Positions 49,213 through 59,822 of a stretch of 64,000 nucleotides of DNA are shown in pieces. Source of the stretch: Multifurca ochricompacta. Taxonomy: Eukaryota; Basidiomycota; Agaricomycetes; Russulales; Russulaceae. The number at the start of each line of letters is the position of its first letter. The stretch's first letter is position 1. The notes under the pieces were generated by a model, which made no database searches, was not told where the DNA came from, and worked only from the letters and a program-made list of their open reading frames with translations. The stretch lies in assembly GCA_022496185.1 (NCBI GenBank), contig WTXG01000037.1:124001-188000 (forward strand). The letters are read 5' to 3'. The translations under genes were made by a program, and so were the position numbers.

Positions 49213-51818
49213 TCATGGCCCAGCACCAGACGTTGCTGCCGCCAAGGAACCCATAGGCGGCAACACCGTCGCACCAACGACCGCACGAGCGACACTACCA
49301 ATACTCGGCACGACCATATCATCGCGACGCGGTGCACGCACCGCAAGTCCGCTCCCACTCCGCGGTCGCGTCGTCGTCCAGTTAGACCCAAAATGGTTAT
49401 ACCCGAGTGGTGCCGAGTCGCTCCGCGCACGGGCAAGCCGTTGCTTGTTCCCATCACCACCTACACCTTGGGGAGTAGTCGGAGAAATACCGTTCGCTCC
49501 GGCGCTCGATGCTGGCGGCGGAGGAACTCCCCCACCCGCAGTGCGCTGCCGCTTGCGGCCTTGTGCGTCATCAAAATCCATAGAAACTGGAGAAGGGGAT
49601 GTGCCATAAGGCGCGTGCGTATGTGGGAATGAGTGTTGTCGTGAGAGCGAGTGCGTGTGCGGATGTATGTGAGCCGTTGGCGAAAAATCGGCGGTTGTGG
49701 GGCTTGACGCGGGTGAAAGCGAGTGCAAGGAAGCGGCGCTGGAGAGGGCCGAGGCCGGGAAGGGAGTGTGGGGAGATATGGCTATAGTTGGCTGAGTGAC
49801 GTAGATGTTTGGGCTCTCATCCGGATCGGCGAGTTCGACTGGGAAAGGCGTGGGCACTAATGAAATTGTTACGTTAACCAATAATTGAATTAGATCATGA
49901 CCGTGGCAAATGAAACACAAAAAGAAAAAAAAGGGTTACGTCACAAGACCAGAAAACGGTGAATGAAGAGGAATGGAGGAGATAAAGAGAGAGAAAAAAG
50001 TTTCCACGTACACCAACCGGGAAAGTTTTTTTCAAAGGCTTCGTAAAGCGCCTTTGTGAGGATAGTCAGGCGCTCCGTCTTGGCCTTTTCCATAGCGAGG
50101 GCGTTGGCAACACGACGATTATCCTCACGCATCTGAGCGAGTTGCGCCGCTACTTCACCTGGAAGCTCCACGCGATGCTTTATCGAGGGATCGGGTTCGA
50201 GAGCTTTACGCTTGATCTCTTCGAGAAGATCTGGACGTGCTCTCAAGAATTTATGGTGTGAGAATTCCCACGTTTGAGCATCGGTGGAAGTGCGCTGAGC
50301 ACGTGGCGTCTAATTCGAATGACGTCGTTGATCATGTGTGAATGTGAGTGTTTAAATATATCAAATTAATTATTTTTTTAATTCAAGGAAAAAAAAAAAC
50401 AAAAAAAACTCACTCGATTGATTTTATGAAATCCGTACATGTTTAGTTGACGAACAAAGCTTGAGAACTTGTTTCCACCTAGTTAAGAGGGAGTGGACAA
50501 GTGAACTATTCATTACACAGACTTACATTGTTGTGCTTGAAGTGAGAGCCCAAAATAGTTCGGCTAAATTCGCCAACGTTGGATACAACGAAGCTAGTGA
50601 TGTGTGTGGGGTGGGGGAGGGGATGTAAGAATAAGTGGGGGAAGACATGTCACACAAGAGGGTAGTGTCACATCACACACACCTGGTACCAAGTTCTGTC
50701 CAAGATATGAAATGCGCAGATTTTGGATCGTTAATCATTCTAACGTTTAATATCATAATTGATGAATAAATGTTGGCGAAGGAAGAAAAGTAGAAGATGG
50801 GATGACTCAACTGGTATAATTTCGTGACAAAATTGTTGGTACCAATAGGCTTGCCAATGACATTCATCCCACTGCCGTTCGTCTGAAGGGACGAGGGGAC
50901 TTGAGAGTTTGAACAATTCATCTCGAGAGGTTTAAGATGATCGTCCTGCTCATCGCTTGTAGCTTCATCAATCGGACTTCCGTTTGGGTCAAGGGACGAG
51001 GGATACCCCATCTCTACTTCGTCATAAGAGGCCGGTGTATGGATATCCATGGGCTGGCCCAGGGGATCGAACATGCGCTCGTCCACGTTGGTATGGAGTG
51101 ACGTGCCAGCCGTAAAGCTTCTCTTTCTAGGAACGGACTTGTCAGATGACGACGACGAGCGGCTACTTAGGCCAACGCGGCGGGCGGACAAGTCGTTATG
51201 GGTCGGATCAGAATCGAAACGGATACCCCCCTGATTATCAGGAGGAGCGAAAGAGAATTGTGAAGGAGGTCCGGGCTGCTGTGATTGCTGTTGCTGTTGC
51301 TGTTGCTGAGACGGTTGCTGCGAGTGGTTGGGGTGAAATTGAGCATGATGATGAGCGCCAAAGGGAGTGTGATGACCGTTCGATGGGCTTAATGGAGTGA
51401 TGGGTGAAACACCGCTGGTAGCGGTGGACGTGAGAGGGGAGGGATTGATGGGGGACAAGTTGGTAGGGGAAGTTACGGTGAGGGAGGAGAGATTGAGTGA
51501 CAAGGTAGAGCGCTCCATCATATTTTCCGGAATAGCCTGTCCGGGTGGTTGGAAATAGCCGCCGTAAGGAGGCGGGTCGCCGAGAGAAGGGGTCGACGGA
51601 GTAGAGGAATAGGACGGAGCGTGAGCCGGAAGGAGGTGTGTACCGTTTGGCCATGACGGTGGGGGCTGTCTCTGCGGCCGGTGTTGTTGTTGCTGCTGCT
51701 GCTGTTGTTGTTGTTGTTGCTGTTGTTGTTGTTGCTGTTGAGATTGTTGCTGAGCAGACTGTTGTGGGGTGTAGGAAAGCTCGCCTGGAGACATGGTATG
51801 CGGGTAGTGAACGTCCAT
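49213..51818 (-). CDS. HSF-type transcription factor
   Basis: DNA-binding regulator of the heat shock factor family. The start is set at 51818 (MDVHYPHTMSPGELSYTPQ). A long disordered N-terminus follows, with two poly-Gln runs (51684-51760 and 51283-51316) and Ser/Pro-rich parts. The HSF domain sits in the middle: NNFVTKLYQMINDPKSAHFI, SWTELGTSFVVSNVGEFSRT, HFKHNN, FSSFVRQLNMYGFHKINR and AQTWEFSHHKFLRARPDLLE. All its exon junctions are in phase. It is followed by a hydrophobic-repeat helix (EVAAQLAQMREDNRRVANAL) and a Pro/Ser/His-rich tail containing GRKRQR, with the stop at 49213. The internal position of the domain fits fungal Hsf1/Sfl1-like proteins; which one cannot be decided here. Confidence 0.92.
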
Positions 51819-54800
51819 GTGTTGAAGAGAGCAATTGGGGAAGTTGGGAAAGAGGTTTGGGCGATTGTTGAGGAAAGGACGAGGAGAAAAAGAAAAAAGA
51901 AGGAGAGGAGAAAAGAGGAGATAGATGTCTAGGACTAACACGCGGTTAGCATGTGAGGACTGAAACGTGCAGTGTTGATGTGTGAAGGCGGAAAAAGAGA
52001 GGATAGATCAGATGAATTGTGATGAATAACAACGCCAGGCAGTTGTGAGAGGGGAGGAGAAGGAAACATCAACAACCAGGACGGAGGAAGTGGAAGAAGG
52101 GGAAAGAGGAAAAGAGAAAAGAGAAAAGAGAAAAGAGAAGGAGGGAGGGGAGGAAAGAGCAAGGGTAGGGTAAGATACTAAGTGGCCGGAGCTGTCAGTC
52201 AGTACATAATTATTCCACCATCGTTTTTTTTATTTTATTTTTATTTTATATTTTTATTTTCATTATTTCTTACGCTCTCATTTGTTCACTCACACACACA
52301 TTCTCTCAAGTAAGTATTGATTGTAAAGAGAGGTAGGTGGCAGGTGAGCCACCGAATAGACTTTTTGGCCCTTGAGAGAGGAGGACGGGTGGAGGTGAAG
52401 GTGATTGCTTTGTTCGTTCGTTGTTGAGAACAACAGTGTGTCGGCCCCCATGAACCATTCTTGACCAAAACCTAACTTATTTTACTAATCCCCAAAACTA
52501 CCAGAAGCTGTGTATGTGTATGTTGTATATATGTATATATATATGTATATACATATGTATATGTATGTACGTATATACGTTTTGGAGTGGGAGTGGGTAT
52601 ATGCGTGTATGTGGTCTGGTGTCTTGATTTGATGTGATGTGATATGTACACACACACAATGAAAATGTAAATGCTACATGATGTACGTCTCGCTCTACGT
52701 TCTCGACTCGAGCGATCCCACACGATGACGCCATCGAGTTCCGTCAGTTGTCACGTTTTCCCCGCTCTATCGACATCCCCGCGCCTCGACCCTTCATCTA
52801 TCTCTTCATTTCCCCCCTCCTCTTCTTCCTCTTCATTTCCTTCTCTCTCTTTTTTATATATATATATTTATATATTTATTTTTTCTGATGATCACACGTC
52901 GTTGTATCACGAATAAGATCTTACGTCACGTGGGCGAATGCGGAGGCGCGGAGGGGGTTGGAATGGGATGGGACCCACCGGTGGGTTGGAAGATTGTAAG
53001 TGAAGGGGACAGAGCCGGATTGCACTGAAAGCCCAGCTCCCCTTTCCCCTCCTCTCTGACCGTGACGTCATTCATCATCTTATATTACTCCGCTTGGTGC
53101 CAAAATAATGAGTGACTCCCGAAAGGTTGGCGAGATACAACTTGCCTAGACCTGGGCCCTCACCCGTTCTCGGCCCTCGGCCGTTTAGGGGAAAACAAAC
53201 AAACAAACAAACTACATCATCGTCATCATCAACATCATTTTACACTACACACTACACGTTACAACGGGGGAGTTGAGGACATGTCCACGTGTCCAACCTC
53301 AACCTCGGGCCGTTGACGCTCACCCATCATCACCCATCCCATTCCATCCCATGCCACTATCCCCCTTTGCTCACTTCCCCTCTAGCCAGTTGGGAAAAAG
53401 AGGAGTGAAGTGATTGAGATCCAGACCCATCTCTATGTTTTTTTTTTCGACGCCCGTGAATTTAATCCAGATCTTGTCCGTCCGCAAACGTACAAAATAA
53501 AGGAAGAATAATAAATTACAACGCGTGCTTGAACTTGGACAAACTCATCGACCGACAACAAGCGAAACGCAAAACTTTTAGTCCGTCACGAAGTTCACCT
53601 GGTACACACGCATCGCTTTTGGTTTTTTTTAAAATTGAAACAGTCGTTCCTTGGCCTTGGCACGGTCACCCATCAAGTCACTCTATGTTCAGCGCCGGTG
53701 GAGTGTGTGTTTTGTGTGTGTGCTGTTGGGTCTAGCCCTCTAACCTCTAGGGTGGTGGTGCAGCTTATCATTATCATATCATATCATATCGTTAATCAAA
53801 TCAAATCAAATCATCATCATAAGCGTGGTGTATCCACCTCACCTGCAATCCAGCAATCCAGAGCGACCCATCCATTCATCCAACGTCCAACAACATCCCA
53901 AACACACACAACCAAAAAATAAATTGGTGAAATTCTCATTTTCATTTTCTTTCAAAGTCCCGGTCCAATGGGATTGGGATGGGGTAACAACAAAAGAAAA
54001 ACGCACAATGCGCACACCGATGAAATGCATGTGGAAGCAGGCATTTTGTTTTGCATTGACACACACCACCACCCGAGAAATAACAGAGGAATGAGACTTG
54101 CCCCCCCCCCCCCCCCCCCCCTTTTTTTTTTTCTTCCCTCCCGTTTGAACGTGGTAGGTGGAAGGGTGGTATGTGGACAGACACCCCCCGCTACCCTACC
54201 CCAAACCCCCTTCTCCCCCCTCTTTCCTTCTCTCTTCTTTATTCCAAAAAGAAAAAGAAAACGGAGATGAGAAACAGCTTATAAACTCTACTCCACTCTG
54301 ACTCTTTGAAAACCCACTAACCAAGTAATTATCTACCCCACCATTTTCTTTCCCCCCCCCATTCTTTTTTTATTATTATAAGCGCGCATACTGTACGCGC
54401 GCGCGGTGTAGTCGCTGGACGGACGGATGACGCGCCGTGACGCGTCATCCCAAAAAAAAAAACACCCCAAAAAACAAAAAACATAATAAACGATGTCATG
54501 CTATGCTGCTGTTCACCCTCTTTCTCTCGCCAAGTAAAGGACATAGCATCATAGCATTGAAACTGCTGTCGGTTAGATGGTAAGGGGGATATAGAAAAGG
54601 GAATAAAACAAATATCTTTATCTATGGATGATGTAGTCGCACCTAATAAATATATCATATATATCATATGATATATATTCCACATATACAATTGCGCGCT
54701 CGCAAGGAGATGACGAAATGATAAGAAGAAAAAGGCCCAAGGGTCAGGTAGAACCCCTGTTAAAAGGGGGGAACAGGAACAGACAAACAAGTGTACAAAC

Positions 54801-54971
54801 GACAAAACACAAACAGGGTGGGGCTCTATGATTAAAATCGACCAACGACGTCAGCGAATCTACAAAAAAAAAACCTCCAAAGGATCGAGCGGTCGGGCGG
54901 ACAGGGCGAACGCACTGGAATGTCCATTAGGCATTAAATTGTTGTCAACGTCACTCCTAGTCTGTATATCC
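51819..54971. other. Long upstream region of the HSF gene
   Basis: About 3.2 kb with no convincing gene. Holds GAAAAGA repeats near 52111-52140, TA/TG dinucleotides at about 52509-52578, a CGTCACGTGGG block near 52924, AACA repeats near 53197-53210, TCATA/TCAAA pentamers near 53776-53812, and a C22/T11 tract at 54099-54131. A 5' leader of the HSF gene probably lies near 51819-52200. Confidence 0.45.
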
Positions 54972-57415
54972 TTAATCCTCCTCGTCCTCGTCGTCGTTCC
55001 CTATTACGTGCGCGGGGGACTCTTCGGAGCGCACGCGAGAGTACCAAGCGCCCCGTGACGCAGTGGGCGTCGCCGTGAGTTCGATCGAACCAGAAGCGTC
55101 CTTCATCGACGCCGCGTCAGACGCATTACGCCCAGACGTGGCGTACAGCGTGATCAAAAGGACGATGTGATTGTACAACAAGAACGTGATGCTTTTTTTG
55201 GTTGTTTAGGGTGACAACGCACACACACAATGTGTATGTGAAACAAAAACAAAAAAAAGGAAAGGAAAGGGAAATAGGTCAGAACCGGTTAGGGTGGTGT
55301 GCGTGTGTTGGGTAGTATAATACCTACCTGAACAGGATAAGGATATAGGTCACATGATCCATCCCGCCTTCATGCACATATTGTAGTTCTTCGTCTGTCG
55401 CGGACATGAATAATAACCCGGCCCCCACCAAGAGCTGTATGCAAATCACCACATTAGCACTCGGCTAATGAGAAAACAACAACAAAAAAAAAAAAAGCAA
55501 AAGAGGTTCGTTCGATACGATATTATAAAAACAAAAACTCACAATCGGTGGCAAATGCCTGAACGCGCGCCCTCTGAACGCAGTCGTGGAGGATTCCGCA
55601 CCGACACCAGCACCATCTGCAAGCGTGTGGTCTGATCTGTCATCATCCACGCCGTCCGCGGAAGTGTATGACGGTGCGACAAAGCACACCTCAATGAGAC
55701 GCGTGAGGCCGGCCAGCATGAGCGTGTAGCCGAACACAGCGTGCACCTTCGTCGAAAGCATCAGGGCCTGCGCGTGGTCTGACATAGCATAGCCTGTCAA
55801 AATGATGCTACAACAAAGTTGGGGAGTTAGAGCGAAGGATCAGCTGATGGGGCAGAGGGGTGATTTGCTCAAAAAAAAAAAAACCAAGAAAGGGTAATTA
55901 CATGACTGAGGGGATCACCGTGCGCTGTGGGAGATGAGATCGGCGTGTGAGATGCGTCGGTCCTAAGGAGGTTAAAGTGAGGCTCACCTGAGTATTCCGA
56001 GAAAGGTAGACACCGAGAAGACCTCCACACCACCCTGAACCATGGGAAAGAAGTGATGAACGGAGGCCAATTTCACACTTTGAGCTACCAACTCACACAG
56101 TATGCCGAGGATGCTGCATACATTTGGCAGGACGTTAGGATGGTCAGAAAGCAAGAAAGCAAATGTTTCAGAGACGCACGTATGCTGCATGTCCTTAACC
56201 GACCACACACTACCACGATGCTCTGTAAACGTGTTGACTAACAGCCGGAATTAAAAGAAAGCAGCAGAACCTAAGAGAAGAGCGATTATTGCTAGCCAAA
56301 CGCAGACGCACCGATACCCTGTTCATAGAGGACGCGATCGGGTTAAGTTGCAACATCGTAGTAGGGCGAGAGGGTACGCACCCAAAGCAAGATGACCCAT
56401 GAATCCCACCAGTCGGGACTACGCCCGCTTCTACGAACCCAGGCCTCCCCCACGAGGAGTAGGATGGCTAATATGACGCCATACGCGATGAAGCCGCTAC
56501 CCTAGACACACCGTACCAAAAAGGTACCAAATGACAAACAAAACGCGTCAGGGGACTTCTCTCATTTCAATTCAACCCCGTCCCCACACCCACTTTCCCT
56601 CGATCCATCCCCTGGCAAAAGTGAGGCGAGGAGAGGAAGGGGGAGGGGAGGGGGAGGAGAGATAAAGGGAATCATATATCAAAAGAGCACATGCTCACCA
56701 TTATATAATGTGCGAGACACTGAGGCAGCGCGCCGTTACGACAGTATCCGCGGAAGGTGATCACGCCAAAGAGAATCTGCGTCCATCCGAGTATGGGATA
56801 AGACTTTCCGACGATCCCGTGTGCGCGCACGGCCCAGGGCCGCAGCGTTCGTTCGTGGATATGTAGCTTGAGGTACACACCGAGCGCGAGCTGCGTCGCA
56901 AGTGGCACGAGTAGGATATTGGCGAACATGCCATGTGCGCTCGGGAGGAATAGCCGACCGCCGTGCGCGTGTCCAAGGACATAACCGCCCAGTGTGAGTA
57001 CGATCCCTGCGATCTACAATAACACAGGAATTAATTTTTTGTTTTTGTTTTTTGAAACAATTAAAAAAAAAAAACGACCCGTCACGAGTTCGTAAGAAAA
57101 AAAAAAGTGGATTAAAGGTGGGTTGGGAAGGGAATGGTAAAAGGAGGACGTTAAGGGGTGGCCGCGCACCTGGAGCGGAACATGCCATCGGCTGCGTGAG
57201 AGACCGAATACCATGCCAATGGGGAAGAGGATGCCCCAGACGACAGCTTGAAGAAGAATGTGTAACCAGAGGATCGAGTCTACTGGTGCGTTGGCCTCTT
57301 CTTCGGAAATGTCACCGTCATGTTCATGCGCGCGTACTGCTGTGGCGAGGGTGAAAGTGGCAAAAGCGAGAGAAAGGAGGAAAAATGGAAGCAAGCGGCG
57401 TGAATGCTTGATCAT
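54972..57415 (-). CDS. YTP1-family multispan membrane protein
   Basis: Fungal membrane protein of the Ytp1 family; role unknown. It has a cytochrome b561/DOMON-like N-terminal membrane region. The start at 57415 gives a signal peptide ([22 protein letters not shown]), followed by [13 protein letters not shown]. Membrane segments include [55 protein letters not shown] and [16 protein letters not shown], with conserved His residues ([20 protein letters not shown]). The C-terminal half shows [56 protein letters not shown] and [20 protein letters not shown], then a charged tail ending DDEDEED at 54972. The retroelement at 57943 sits 527 bp upstream of its start codon, inside the likely promoter. 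Confidence 0.87.
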
Positions 57416-57937
57416 TGTTCAAATGTCGATGATCGTGGATCGTTCGTTAGCGCAGCTCGACGACGATGGGGACGATGACGAGGACGGGGACAATAGGGCG
57501 CGACTTCCCGTAAGTCGGTTGTGAGTGGTGGAATGGAAGTCGGCCCGACCGACATCTGGTTGAGGATGGCGCTTACTCTTCCTTCCTTCAACTTGGTTCT
57601 CACCTCCAAAGAAAGATACTTCATTTTACTACAATACGGGGACAGATCTACATCTACGTAAAGAGGGAAAGTCAAATAGTGACCGGGATGCCCGCTTAGC
57701 CAACAATCTTCTACACTCCGGGCACTGATGATGGCTCACGAGTGTGGCAGTGTTTCACAATGCAGGTGCCCCTTCGTACAGCAGTCACTGAAATGGAAAG
57801 GAAATATTAGGTTTTCGGCCACCTCGGACACCTGCCAGGACGCTCGTATAGCCCATCAATCATTCGAAGCGTTCGCAGCATCCTGATCCTGATGATCATC
57901 CTGATCGCTTACATCAGGTAGATAGATGTCGAGAAGC
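57416..57937. promoter_or_regulatory. Upstream region of YTP1-family gene
   Basis: 522 bp between the YTP1 start and the retroelement's target duplication. Contains a TGATCCTGATGATCATCCTGA imperfect palindrome-like block near 57884-57905. It was cut from its original distal sequence by the insertion. Confidence 0.4.
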
Positions 57938-57942
57938 AGTGG
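57938..57942 (+). repeat. Target site duplication, left (AGTGG)
   Basis: AGTGG directly before the left LTR, repeated exactly after the right LTR at 63649-63653. A 5-bp duplication is the usual size for Ty3/Gypsy integrases. Confidence 0.95.
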
Positions 57943-58360
57943 TGTTACGACTTAACGACATCACGACTTAACGATCAAACGATTCATAAAGATTATCAAA
58001 CCATTGCTTGATTTAATTCCATTTAGTTCCTAATCATAATAAACCGCCTCGCTCCTACACATTCTACCTAAGACCCAATAATACATTCCATAGGTCGCTC
58101 TCCATGTCAGCCTCGCTCCCCATGTCAGCCTCGCCCCCCCCATGTCAGCCTCGTCCAAGTTTCATACCTATTTAAACCCCCATTTTCTCGTATAATATCC
58201 TTAGTCTCGATCTCTTGTTTCCCCTAGAATTGTAACCTCCAGAATATCATATCTTTTCTCTGCTTCGCCTAGCACGCTTAGCAGTCATCTCACCACCCGA
58301 ACTATGTCAGACTGATCATCTGACATCGAACTCTATATGCTAAGCGGGTCAACCGTAACA
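57943..58360 (+). repeat. Left LTR, 418 bp
   Basis: Starts TGTTACG, ends CGTAACA. Internal repeats are ACGACTTAACGA twice near the 5' end and CATGTCAGCCTCG three times near 58103-58153. A TATTTAAA box at 58169 lies 32 bp before the predicted RNA start. Confidence 0.97.
58169..58201 (+). promoter_or_regulatory. LTR promoter: TATA-like box and predicted RNA start
   Basis: TATTTAAA at 58169-58176 is followed 32 bp later by TTAGTCTCGATCT at 58201. That sequence is the complement of the element's primer-binding site. Both the spacing and the complementarity point to 58201 as the RNA 5' end, i.e. the U3/R border. This is inferred, not measured. Confidence 0.6.
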
Positions 58361-58362
58361 TT

Positions 58363-58375
58363 AGATTGAGACTAA
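58363..58375 (+). other. Self-complementary primer-binding site (Tf1/sushi type)
   Basis: AGATTGAGACTAA, two bases after the left LTR, pairs with the predicted RNA 5' end TTAGTCTCGATCT (58201-58213) over 13 bases: 12 Watson-Crick pairs and one G-U. It does not begin with TGG as tRNA-primed sites do. This matches the self-priming of Tf1/sushi elements, where the RNA 5' end folds back and is cut to make the primer. Confidence 0.75.
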
Positions 58376-58400
58376 TAGAACCCCCCCGAACGAACAGATA

Positions 58401-59822
58401 ATGTCTACTCCCGTTGGACCTGGTAGCGGAATTGTTAAGCTTCCCTTCCCTCTAAGACCCCGGTCACATGATAACATCCCGGAAGAAGAACGACCTGGTT
58501 CCCGATGGCTCGCCGCCAATGAAGAAGATGTAACCTGGAGTGGTTACTATTGGAAGCTGGATAATATTAACATCCCGATAGAAACAATCTACGGTCTCTG
58601 GTTCGAGATCGCCTACTTTGAACATTTCAATGCCTGGATGGCAATTAAGGTCGCCCGCCCAGAAATGGGCCTCCCATCTAACCCACCGCAGGGACTCACT
58701 GTCAACACTTCTTATGCCACGGCTTTCGCTGGCGTAACTGCCGCGCCTACCACATTTCCAGAACCTCTCACATCACCGACACAAGCTATATCTAGAGCCC
58801 CAACTGTACCACAACCCGCACCCCCAACAACAACCAAATATGAGCGACTTGAGGGGTTGTTCCCGCTTAGATTCAACGGAGATCGCACAAAGACCGAAGA
58901 CTTCCTCAAAGCGTTTGACTCTTTCCTCGAGTTAAATGACCGGTCCAAAGTTGCCATCGACAAGGTGAAAAGGAGTCTCTACTTCCTGCAACAACTAGAA
59001 GGTCCTCAGGTCCAGGCCTTCTATAATAACTCGATCGATTTCCTTAAGCGAGCAAAAATTGACAGTAGCCTCATTCCACAGAATACTGACGCTTGGGCAA
59101 TCATCGAGAGGCGGTTCCTCGATACGTTCTTCGACTTCACAATGAGGGAACAAGCATATGAATCAGTACAGAAATTACGGATGAAGGATGGACACATTGA
59201 CGAATTCATCGCCTCCTTCAACATCTTAATTCAACGAGCTGGCCTCCACCCCGACGACCCTAGTACGATGCGTCTCTTTGCCTGGGGACTACAGGGCCAC
59301 TTAGCAGAAAAATGTGTTGAACAACACTCCCCGATGACACTGGAGCAATGGCAAAAGGCAGCACAAACTCAACAACGGAATTTCATTATTGTCCAAGGTC
59401 TCCGCAGCAAGACAGCACATCCAACTAATGATCAGCCGTTCTGGCATTGACCTATAAACAGTCAAGCCCAACAATTACGACGAGACCACGACAATACGGA
59501 TGCTAACACCATTCGACGTGCAGTTACCGACGACGACAAAGAACACTGCAAACGCGAAGGATTGTGTTTCTATTGCATGCGGAAGGGACACCTATCTCGT
59601 GACTGCCCTCAGAAGAAGCCTCGCGTCGCAACTGCAACAACAGTTGACTCCCAGGTAATTGTCCCTACAGCTCAAAATACAACCCAAAGAACTTCGAAGG
59701 CGCCCGCGGATACACAACCCGATGTTGCTGCCATCGTCGCTATGATTAAAGGGTTAACCAAAGAACAGGAAGACCAGGTACAAACCCTACTCGCTGCTGA
59801 TTCGGATTTTGTAACAGCCTGA
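58401..59822 (+). pseudogene. gag: Retrotransposon gag, interrupted by TGA at 59448
   Basis: Structural protein of the element. The start at 58401 gives MSTPVGPGSGIVKLPFPLR. A Pro/Thr-rich linker precedes the retrotransposon-gag domain (LEGLFPLRFNGDRTKTEDFL, FLDTFFDFTMREQAYESVQK, EFIASFNILIQRAGL, LFAWGLQGHLAEKC). A TGA at 59448-59450 stops the frame, but the same frame reopens and encodes the CCHC zinc knuckle (CFYCMRKGHLSRDC), ending at 59822. So a single nonsense change separates the domain from its knuckle; CGA to TGA is one possible origin. Translational readthrough cannot be excluded. Confidence 0.88.

Noticed and set aside
54654..54680. TATATCATATATATCATATGATATATAT palindrome as a functional hairpin
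   Set aside because: AT dinucleotide-rich DNA gives such palindromes by chance; no gene context supports a role.
58361..58378. tRNA-primed PBS
   Set aside because: No TGG start and no tRNA 3'-end match that I recognise; the self-complementary explanation fits 13 bases.
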